A DNA stretch of 14,385 nucleotides from Nitrospiraceae bacterium (lineage in GTDB: Bacteria > Nitrospirota > Nitrospiria > Nitrospirales > Nitrospiraceae): NCBI GenBank assembly GCA_011391455.1, contig JAABQN010000027.1, positions 1-14,385 on the forward strand, in the 5' to 3' direction. A program made the translations under genes and the position numbers. Below the pieces are notes generated by a model. The model saw nothing but the letters and a program-made list of their open reading frames with translations. It did no database searches and was not told the origin of the DNA. Numbering within the stretch: the stretch's first letter is position 1; each line of letters opens with the position of its first letter. This document shows positions 1-5,784 of this stretch, in pieces.

Positions 1-1
1 C

Positions 2-400
2 CTGCAGTTCTATTTAGGCAAGCTCTACTACCGCCTCGAAATGGTCGACGAAGCCTTCGACATCCTCTCAACCGTCGAAGGGGTACAGGACCAATTGGCC
101 GATTACCATAAGATCATGGCGAATCTCTATTTGCGCAAGCAGCAGATGGAGGAGGCCGTCGCCGAACTCAAGAAAGCCCTCCATTTCAAGAAACGCGTGG
201 TCGTCCCCTATATCTGCACCGCCTGCCGGCAAGAATCGACCGAATGGTCTGGGCGCTGCCGCAGCTGTGGAGTCTGGAATACATTGGTCGCGCTACCCTT
301 GCCGAACGACGGGCAAGCGATCCCCGGTCAAGACAGCAGCCCCCTCCCAGTCTCCGCAGTTCCCTACCAGGGCATTGCTTCTCCCTTCGAAACCGTGTAG
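2..400 (+). CDS. lapB: TPR protein with C-terminal metal-binding knuckle, LapB/YciM-like (3' part only)
   Basis: The reading frame is open from base 2, so the gene starts before the window; 132 codons are visible. The first 65 or so residues are helical and TPR-like (for example YLGKLYYRLEMVDEAFDIL, then a helix pair ending in AVAELKKALHF). A knuckle follows with two CxxC pairs: YICTACRQ, then GRCRSCGVWNT. TPR repeats ending in a rubredoxin-like CxxC...CxxC module are the hallmark of LapB (YciM), a heat-shock-linked inner-membrane protein that controls LpxC turnover and lipopolysaccharide assembly. The Trp-x-Gly-Arg-Cys pattern also resembles the RadA zinc motif, but RadA carries it at the N-terminus and has no TPRs. 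About 35 low-complexity Pro/Ser-rich residues follow the knuckle, an unusual tail. bioB starts 73 bases downstream. The symbol is by family resemblance; the N-terminal membrane anchor lies outside the window. Confidence 0.72.
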   Translation: MQFYLGKLYYRLEMVDEAFDILSTVEGVQDQLADYHKIMANLYLRKQQMEEAVAELKKALHFKKRVVVPYICTACRQESTEWSGRCRSCGVWNTLVALPLPNDGQAIPGQDSSPLPVSAVPYQGIASPFETV

Positions 401-473
401 GTTTTCGGCCAGTCTAGACAGACAGCCATCCGCATCGCAGTCAATACAACCTCTACAGATGATGGAGCCTCCC

Positions 474-1472
474 ATGGTGGTCGACTATCAGGATTTCGCT
501 GCCAAAGCCTTGCGCGATGAGACGCTGACCAGAAGCGAATGCCAGGCCGTGCTCGACACTCCGGATGAACAGTTGCTGGGACTCCTCCAAGCCGCTTTTA
601 CCGTCCGGTCCCGTTACTTCGGCAAGACCGTTCGCCTCCAGATGTTGCAGAACGCCAAGAGCGGGGCCTGCCAGGAAGACTGTCACTACTGTTCCCAATC
701 TGCGATCTCCACCGCCCCCATCGAGCGCTATAACCTCTTACTGCAAAAAGAGATGATCGACGGCGCCCGGCAAGCAGCGGCATCGAAGGCCCAACGCTAT
801 TGCATCGTCATCAGTGGTAGGAGTCCCTTGGATCGGGAAATCGACGAAATCGCAGGAGCCGTCCGCTCGATCAAGCAGGAAATTCCGATTCAGATCTGCT
901 GTTCACTGGGCCTCATGAATGAACAGCAGGCCAAGCGGCTGAAGGCAGCAGGAGTCGATCGGGTGAACCACAACTTGAATACGAGCGAAGCCTTTCACAC
1001 CTCTATCTGCACCACGCACACCTTCCAAGACCGGCTCAGCACCATCCGGAACGCCCGCGCTGCAGGATTGGAAATCTGTTCAGGCGGAATCGTCGGGATG
1101 GGAGAGAAGGACGAAGACCTCATCGATCTAGCGATGGCCCTGATCGAGGTAAAGCCTGACTCGATTCCGTTGAACACGCTCCATCCAGCGACAGGCACGC
1201 CACTGGAGAGCTGTGACAACCTCACCCCTCAACGATGCTTAAAAGTGCTCTGCCTCTTCCGGTTTCTCCACCCCCGCACCGAACTCCGCGTCGCCGGAGG
1301 CCGCGAACACAATCTCCGCAGCCTCCAGCCCTTGGCCCTCTACCCAGCCGACTCCATCTTCGTGAATGGCTATCTCACGACACCAGGCCAGCCGGCCCCG
1401 GAAGTCTGGGGCATGATCGAAGATCTGGGATTTAAGATTGAAGTGGATTACCAACAGCCGGTGGCAGGCTGA
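474..1472 (+). CDS. bioB: Biotin synthase (radical SAM)
   Basis: The product (332 aa, a normal BioB length) inserts sulfur into dethiobiotin to make biotin, the last step of the pathway. The radical-SAM CxxxCxxC motif is C66-C70-C73 (ACQEDCHYCSQS). The ligands of the second, sulfur-donating [2Fe-2S] cluster are also visible: C110 (RYCIVISG), C142 (ICCSLG), C202 (EICSGGIVGMGE) and R272 (ELRVAGGRE). Other family blocks are HNLNTS and FVNGYLTTPGQ. The frame stays open upstream to about 267, but the upstream residues do not resemble BioB and overlap the previous gene. ATG 474 has GGAG at 464-467, 6 bases away; ATG 459 and 462 lack a good site. The last 114 bases are partly repeated at 2172-2263. 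A kinase gene begins 11 bases after the stop, probably in the same transcript. No other biotin genes are in view. Confidence 0.96.
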   Translation: MVVDYQDFAAKALRDETLTRSECQAVLDTPDEQLLGLLQAAFTVRSRYFGKTVRLQMLQNAKSGACQEDCHYCSQSAISTAPIERYNLLLQKEMIDGARQAAASKAQRYCIVISGRSPLDREIDEIAGAVRSIKQEIPIQICCSLGLMNEQQAKRLKAAGVDRVNHNLNTSEAFHTSICTTHTFQDRLSTIRNARAAGLEICSGGIVGMGEKDEDLIDLAMALIEVKPDSIPLNTLHPATGTPLESCDNLTPQRCLKVLCLFRFLHPRTELRVAGGREHNLRSLQPLALYPADSIFVNGYLTTPGQPAPEVWGMIEDLGFKIEVDYQQPVAG

Positions 1473-1483
1473 CAGGCTCGACC

Positions 1484-2014
1484 GTGAGCACCCGAACCGC
1501 TCGATCCCCTCGATGCATTATCATTGCCGGACCAAATGGCGCCGGCAAAACCACCTTCGCCAGGGAATTCCTTCTTCGCGAGGTTGGTGTAATTCATTTC
1601 GTGAATGCCGACCTCATCGCAGGCGGACTATCGCCGCTTCGCCCAGAATTAGCGGCCCGCCAAGCAGGCAGGCTTGTCCTGATGGAACTCTCTCGTTTAG
1701 CGAAAGCTCGGGAGGATTTTGCATTTGAAAGCACCTTGAGTGGGCGAACCTACCTACGGCTTCTGACAGGATGGAAGGCAGCAGGATATCAGATCACCCT
1801 CGTATTCTTGTCCCTCACTTCACCACAACTTGCCCTTCGACGTATTGCTTCCCGAGTTCGCCAAGGCGGGCATGACATTCCTCGCGCAGACGTATTACGA
1901 CGCTTTCAACGCAGTTGGGACAATTATCATGGGCTTTATCGTCCGTTGGCCCATACCTGGTCGGTCTACGACAATTCCTGCGATGCGCCTAAATTGCTGG
2001 AGGAGGGTCCATGA
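1484..2014 (+). CDS. Zeta-toxin-like P-loop kinase (toxin of a putative TA pair)
   Basis: This 176-aa protein belongs to the zeta-toxin / COG4185 group of small ATP-binding kinases. Walker A is AGPNGAGKTT (residues 15-24). The NAD motif (41-43) supplies the zeta-type catalytic Asp. FEST (81-84) and RVRQGGHDIP (124-133) match the substrate and ATP-binding segments of the family, and it ends in a YDNS block. Zeta toxins phosphorylate UDP-N-acetylglucosamine and block wall synthesis; the substrate of this branch is not known from sequence. The start is GTG 1484 with a modest AGG at 1474-1476; no ATG lies near the Walker loop. It begins 11 bases after bioB and its stop overlaps the start of the next small gene (ATGA at 2011). 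In classical epsilon-zeta loci the antitoxin comes first, so gene order is reversed here. It could instead be a housekeeping kinase. The cassette is flanked by two copies of the bioB tail. Confidence 0.85.
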   Translation: MSTRTARSPRCIIIAGPNGAGKTTFAREFLLREVGVIHFVNADLIAGGLSPLRPELAARQAGRLVLMELSRLAKAREDFAFESTLSGRTYLRLLTGWKAAGYQITLVFLSLTSPQLALRRIASRVRQGGHDIPRADVLRRFQRSWDNYHGLYRPLAHTWSVYDNSCDAPKLLEEGP

Positions 2015-2169
2015 AGACAACCAACAGAAAGAAAGCAACCAAAGCTCTTTCTCAAAGCGTCGGGCGTGCACTCCGGAGAGCCGCCAAGGTCGCTCGCAAG
2101 ACCGCCCGGATGTACGGCACGCCCATTTACGTGTGGGAAAACGGCAAGGTCGTGGCAAAGAAACCGTGA
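2011..2169 (+). CDS. Small basic protein paired with the zeta-like kinase (candidate antitoxin)
   Basis: A 52-codon gene whose ATG overlaps the kinase stop (ATGA), so the two are probably translationally coupled. The ribosome binding site is exceptionally strong: GGAGGAGGG at 1999-2007, 3 bases before the ATG. The N-terminal two thirds is rich in Lys, Arg and Ala (TNRKKATKAL, LRRAAKVARKTA) and probably helical. The C-terminus carries a compact block, MYGTPIYVWENGKVV (34-48), that looks like a short beta unit. From memory, small proteins ending in a YGTPIYVW..GKVV block often sit beside kinases of this type, which supports a real gene and a partner role; I know of no characterised function. 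A basic, DNA- or RNA-binding antitoxin would fit, but so would an accessory peptide. The bioB-tail remnant begins 2 bases after its stop. Confidence 0.75.
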   Translation: MKTTNRKKATKALSQSVGRALRRAAKVARKTARMYGTPIYVWENGKVVAKKP

Positions 2170-2171
2170 AA

Positions 2172-2263
2172 TTCGTGAACGGCTACCTCCCGCCACCAGG
2201 CCGCCCAGCACCAGAAGTCTGAGCATGATCAAGGTTGACCATCAGCAACCGGTTGCACGCTGA
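2172..2263 (+). pseudogene. Remnant of a second bioB 3' end
   Basis: This segment matches the last 114 bases of bioB (1359-1472). The first 50 bases differ at 9 positions and read FVNGYLPPPGRPAPEV against FVNGYLTTPGQPAPEV in bioB. A Trp codon is then TGA, one base is lost, the shared GCATGATC follows, and 21 bases are missing. The final 33 bases read KVDHQQPVAR-stop against EVDYQQPVAG-stop. By my hand alignment about 10 differing codons are synonymous and 6 are not, so most divergence arose while the sequence was still coding. It is therefore better explained as the tail of a different bioB allele than as a decayed tandem duplicate. There is no start codon or conserved frame, so it is not a gene now. 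Confidence 0.9.
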
Positions 2264-2379
2264 TCTACCCCCACCCCATTCCCTTTATTTCCCCTCTCTC
2301 CTTTCGACCCGCGCCACGTTGACTTCATCGACCTCGCCAAGTAGCCTGTCGCTGCACATTCGATAGGCTCCGACGGAAG
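2264..2379 (+). promoter_or_regulatory. Leader of the hsd operon with a possible weak promoter
   Basis: This is the 116-base gap before hsdM. It opens with a pyrimidine-rich stretch (about 2264-2310). TTGACT at 2319-2324 is a good -35 match; 17 bases later lies TAGCCT (2342-2347), a poor -10 with 3 of 6 matches. If used, transcription would begin about 2354, giving a leader of about 26 bases. No terminator-like hairpin was seen between the bioB remnant and this point, so read-through from bioB and the kinase is also possible. Confidence 0.25.
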
Positions 2380-3945
2380 ATGGCGCAGACCAACGGCACT
2401 GACAAATCTTTGGAATCGTGGATCTGGGACGCCGCCTGCTCGATTCGTGGCGCGAAGGATGCGCCCAAATTCAAGGACTACATCCTCCCGCTCATCTTCA
2501 CCAAACGCCTGTGCGATGTCTTCGATGACGAACTGAACCGCATCGCCAAAGAGGTCGGATCGCGCGCCAAGGCGTTCAAGCTGGTGAAGCACGATAAGAA
2601 GCTCGTCCGATTCTACCTGCCGCTGCAACCGGCCAACCCCGAGGACGCCGTCTGGTCCGTCATCCGCACGCTCGCGGACAAGATCGGCGAGCAACTCACC
2701 ACGCACCTGCGCGCCATCGCCGACGAAAACACCCTGCTCAAGGGCATCATTGACCGCGTGGACTTCAACGCCACCACCCACGGCGTGCGTGACATTGACG
2801 ACAACCGCCTCTCCAACCTCATCGAGCGCATCAGCGAGAAGCGCCTCGGCCTCGGCGACGTGGAGGCGGACATCATCGGGCGTAGCTACGAATATCTCAT
2901 CCGTAAGTTTGCCGAGGGCGGCGGGCAGAGCGCGGGCGAGTTCTACACGCCCGGCGAGGTGGGCGAGATCATGGCGCGTATCATGGACCCCGAGCCCGGC
3001 ATGACCTGCTACGACCCTACCTGCGGCTCCGCCGGCCTGCTCATCAAGTGCGAACTAGCGCTGGAAGAAAAGATGAGATTGCACTCCCGTAAAAACTTCG
3101 CCCCGCTCAAGCTCTACGGCCAGGAATCCACGGCCACGACCTGGGCCATGGCCAACATGAACATGATTATCCACGACATGGAAGGCCAGATCGAGATCGG
3201 CGACACCTTCCGCCATCGGAAATTCCGCAAGGGCAACCGCCTCCAGACCTTCGACCGCGCCGTGGCCAATCCCATGTGGAACCAGACCGAGTTCACCGAG
3301 AAGGACTACGACGCCGACGAACTCGACCGCTTCCCCAAGGGCGCGGGTTTTCCCGGCAACAAAGCCGACTGGGGCTGGGTGCAGCACATCCTCGCCAGCC
3401 TCGGCGATCGGGGACGCGCCGCCATCGTGCTCGACACCGGCGCCGCCTCGCGCGGTTCCGGCAATGCGAACACCAACAAAGAAAAAGACGTGCGCCGCTG
3501 GTTCGTGGAGCAGGACTTGATCGAGGGCGTCATCTACCTGCCAGAAAACCTGTTCTACAACACCACAGCGCCGGGCATCATCCTCTTCCTGAACAAGGCC
3601 AAGGCGAAGGAGCGCAAAGGAAAACTCTTCCTGCTCAACTCCGCCACCGAGTTTGCCAAGGGCGATCCGAAGAACTATCTCCCGGAGGATGCCATCACTC
3701 GCATCGCCGACACGTTCAAAGCGTGGCGCGAGGTGGAAAAATACAGCCGCATCGTCCCCCATGAGGAAATTGCCAAAAACGACTTCAACATCTCCCTCAG
3801 CCGCTACATCCACACCGGTGCAGGAGAGGAATACCGCCCGCTTGCCGAGATCGTCGAGGACCTGGACGCGCTGGAAGACGAAGCGCGGGTGACCGACAAG
3901 GCGCTAAGGGCTGTTCTGGCCCAAATCGGTGCATCATCGCCATGA
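2380..3945 (+). CDS. hsdM: Type I restriction-modification system, DNA methyltransferase subunit
   Basis: HsdM (521 aa) is the N6-adenine methyltransferase subunit; two copies join HsdS to modify host DNA, and HsdR to form the restriction complex. The N-terminal helical bundle (about 1-165, SWIWDAACSIRGAKDAPKF) is of the HsdM_N type. The methylase core has GEFYTP (187-192), SAM-binding motif I DPTCGSAG (212-219) and catalytic motif IV NPMW (297-300), a known variant of NPPF/Y. The C-terminal helices (about 460-515) should contact HsdS. ATG 2380 gives the full N-terminal domain. GGAAG touches the start codon directly (2375-2379), a poor spacing, and AGG at 2365-2367 is rather far away, so initiation may be modest. 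The stop overlaps the next start (ATGA, 3942-3945). The gene looks intact, first in an eight-gene operon whose restriction subunit lies nearly 5 kb downstream. Confidence 0.96.
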   Translation: MAQTNGTDKSLESWIWDAACSIRGAKDAPKFKDYILPLIFTKRLCDVFDDELNRIAKEVGSRAKAFKLVKHDKKLVRFYLPLQPANPEDAVWSVIRTLADKIGEQLTTHLRAIADENTLLKGIIDRVDFNATTHGVRDIDDNRLSNLIERISEKRLGLGDVEADIIGRSYEYLIRKFAEGGGQSAGEFYTPGEVGEIMARIMDPEPGMTCYDPTCGSAGLLIKCELALEEKMRLHSRKNFAPLKLYGQESTATTWAMANMNMIIHDMEGQIEIGDTFRHRKFRKGNRLQTFDRAVANPMWNQTEFTEKDYDADELDRFPKGAGFPGNKADWGWVQHILASLGDRGRAAIVLDTGAASRGSGNANTNKEKDVRRWFVEQDLIEGVIYLPENLFYNTTAPGIILFLNKAKAKERKGKLFLLNSATEFAKGDPKNYLPEDAITRIADTFKAWREVEKYSRIVPHEEIAKNDFNISLSRYIHTGAGEEYRPLAEIVEDLDALEDEARVTDKALRAVLAQIGASSP

Positions 3946-5459
3946 AGCAGCGGATCTTCATCAGCAGTGCGCAAAAGGAGTTCGCCGAAGAGCGCCAGGC
4001 GATCAAGGCCTACCTTCTTGGCGATGCCCTGCTGAGCCGCTTTTTTGAGGTCTTCTTGTTCGAAGACCTCCCTGCAAGCGACCGCCGCGCCGATGCCGCC
4101 TATCTTGATGAAGTCCGCCGCTGCGATGTCTATCTGGCTTTGCTGGGCAACGAATACGGCAGGGAAGACGCGGAGGGACTCTCTTCGACCCAGCGCGAAT
4201 TCGACGAGGCAACCCGGCTCGGCAAGACGCGCATCGTCTTCGTCAAGGGCACGGACGACACAGGCCGCCATCCAAAAATGCGAGACCTCATCACCGCAGC
4301 GGGCGCGCAGTTGATTCGCCGCCGGTTCACCACTGTGGCCGAGTTGACCCCTTCCATGTACGCAAGCCTGGTGGACTACCTGGCCGTGAAGGAACTGCTC
4401 CGCGTTGGTCCCTTCGACGCCGCCGTCTGCCCGGATGCCGGCATGGACGATCTCTCCGCCGACAGGATCCGGCGCTTCGTGGGGATTGCGCGACGTGCCC
4501 GTGGATTCCCCCTGCCGGAGGACACAGCCCCCGTGCACGTGCTCCAGCATTTGAACCTGCTGAACAAAGGCCGGCCCACCCACGCCGCCATTCTCCTCTT
4601 CGGATACACGCCCCAGCGCTTCCTGATTTCATCTGAAATTAAGTGCGCCCATTTCCACGGCACCGAAGTCCGCAAACCGATTCCGTCCTATCAGGTTTAC
4701 AAAGGAACGACCTTCGATCTGGTGGATCAGGCGGTCGATTTCGTTTTATCAAAGATCAGCCTCGCGGTCGGCACGCGTGAACACGGAACGCAGGCGCCGG
4801 TGGAATACGAGATGCCACCGGAAGTTGTCAGAGAAGCCATCGTCAACGCCGTGGCTCATCGCGACTACACCAGCAACGGCAGTGTCCAGGTCATGCTGTT
4901 CTCTGACCGGCTGGAAGTCTGGAATCCCGGCACCCTCCCGCCCTCGCTCACGCTGGAGAAACTTCGCCACCCCCACGGCTCCGTCCCCGGCAACCCGCTG
5001 CTCGCCGAACCTCTTTACCTGACGAAATACATCGAACGCATGGGCACCGGTACGGGCGACATGATCGAACGCTGCAAAAATGTGGGGCTTGCCGAGCCGG
5101 AGTTCAGTCTGACCGACGGCTTCGTCACCACCATCCGACGCAAGCCGGGCCGGGCATTTGAGGTGGTTGGCGGGATAGCGCAGCCAGAGTCACGGCCAGA
5201 GTCACAGCCAGAGTCCTTGGAGATTCGGATTCTGCGCCACCTCACGGCATCTCCCTTGAGTAAAGCCGAGTTGTCGGCACGCCTGGGCCAAAAGGAAATC
5301 TCCGGCCAGTTGAACAAGGTGATTCGCGTCCTCTTGGGTGATCAGACCATCGAATACACCCTCCCCGACAAACCCAATAGCCGCCTTCAGAAATACCGCC
5401 TGACGGCCAAGGGCAACGCCTTGCTCGCCACGATCGCGCAGAACGGAGGCCAGGCATGA
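3942..5459 (+). CDS. DUF4062 / GHKL-type ATP-binding / winged-helix protein of the hsd operon
   Basis: This 505-aa protein has three parts. Residues 1-115 are a DUF4062 domain (MKQRIFISSAQKEF, DVYLALLGNEYG), a Rossmann-like fold related to TIR/SIR2-like signalling modules. Residues 165-400 match the ATP-binding proteins often labelled RecG-like (COG2865): the GHKL ATPase N-box is REAIVNAVAHRDY (297-309), followed by VWNPGTLP (326-333) and a glycine-rich lid, RMGTGTGDMI (366-375). Residues 426-492 form a winged helix (SKAELSARLGQKEISGQL) with conserved PDKPNSRLQKYRLT. A 12-bp repeat encodes the linker. Proteins of this group recur inside type I R-M loci; a regulatory or signal-sensing role is inferred, not proven. 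It is not a helicase: no SF2 motifs are present. It overlaps hsdM by ATGA at the start and the next gene by ATGA at the stop. Confidence 0.85.
   Translation: MKQRIFISSAQKEFAEERQAIKAYLLGDALLSRFFEVFLFEDLPASDRRADAAYLDEVRRCDVYLALLGNEYGREDAEGLSSTQREFDEATRLGKTRIVFVKGTDDTGRHPKMRDLITAAGAQLIRRRFTTVAELTPSMYASLVDYLAVKELLRVGPFDAAVCPDAGMDDLSADRIRRFVGIARRARGFPLPEDTAPVHVLQHLNLLNKGRPTHAAILLFGYTPQRFLISSEIKCAHFHGTEVRKPIPSYQVYKGTTFDLVDQAVDFVLSKISLAVGTREHGTQAPVEYEMPPEVVREAIVNAVAHRDYTSNGSVQVMLFSDRLEVWNPGTLPPSLTLEKLRHPHGSVPGNPLLAEPLYLTKYIERMGTGTGDMIERCKNVGLAEPEFSLTDGFVTTIRRKPGRAFEVVGGIAQPESRPESQPESLEIRILRHLTASPLSKAELSARLGQKEISGQLNKVIRVLLGDQTIEYTLPDKPNSRLQKYRLTAKGNALLATIAQNGGQA
5181..5216 (+). repeat. Three tandem 12-bp units in the ATPase linker
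   Basis: CAGCCAGAGTCA, CGGCCAGAGTCA and CAGCCAGAGTCC follow each other without gaps (5181-5192, 5193-5204, 5205-5216). They encode QPES-RPES-QPES, a charged Pro/Glu linker between the ATPase domain and the C-terminal winged helix. The unit is a multiple of three, so slippage would change linker length without breaking the frame. Confidence 0.9.
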
Positions 5460-5784
5460 CCCACCCCGGACCACATCGGCAGGCGAAGAGTCGGGTCGTA
5501 TCCGACCGGCGCCAGCCACGATCCGTTCCCCAGGAATTAGTCGAACTCTCCCGGAAACTGGCGAAGGTCAAAGCGCAGGCCCGGGCGCTTGGAATCTTTA
5601 CCGACGACCGCGAATTGCTGGAATGCCCCAACTGTGGATTGCTGGAGGATGTGACGGCCAAGGGACTGCTGGTGACCTATCTGAAAGATAGCGTCGACCC
5701 ATCGGCCTGCGCTTCCGTCCAGTGGACAAAACCCGTTTTGCATGTCCGAAGTGCGGGGCCAGCGTCAAGGCGGTGATCTTATGA
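5456..5784 (+). pseudogene. Small two-knuckle zinc-ribbon gene, disrupted by a frameshift
   Basis: The frame from ATG 5456 (ATGA overlap with the ATPase stop) encodes a basic N-terminus, a helical stretch (ELVELSRKLAKVKAQARAL) and a first CxxC, ECPNCG (C57, C60). It then runs into unrelated sequence and stops at 5776. From about 5701 the -1 frame reads IGLRFRPVDKTRFACPKCG, supplying the expected second CxxC, and stops at 5782-5784, where the TGA overlaps the hsdS ATG (5781) in the ATGA style used elsewhere in the operon. That frame has a stop at 5689-5691, so the lesion lies between about 5692 and 5703, most simply one lost C at GACCC. Restored, it would be a protein of about 109 aa with a four-Cys zinc ribbon. 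It may be a true mutation or a sequencing error in a short C run. Its function is unknown; a DNA-binding accessory is a guess. No classical slippery heptamer is present. Confidence 0.8.

Noticed and set aside
267..473. Upstream extension of bioB
   Set aside because: The extra residues do not resemble BioB, overlap the previous gene, and ATG 474 has the best-placed GGAG.
3055..3813. 252-codon open frame on the - strand (and similar ones at 2242-2781, 3804-4583 and 10221-11000)
   Set aside because: All are shadows of hsdM, the ATPase gene or hsdR; composition mirrors the sense codons.
5690..5703. Programmed -1 frameshift in the zinc-ribbon gene
   Set aside because: No slippery heptamer of the X-XXY-YYZ type was found at the junction; a single-base loss is simpler.
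5742..5780. Earlier hsdS start at 5742
   Set aside because: It lies inside the zinc-ribbon gene; ATG 5781 overlaps the restored stop in the operon's usual ATGA style.
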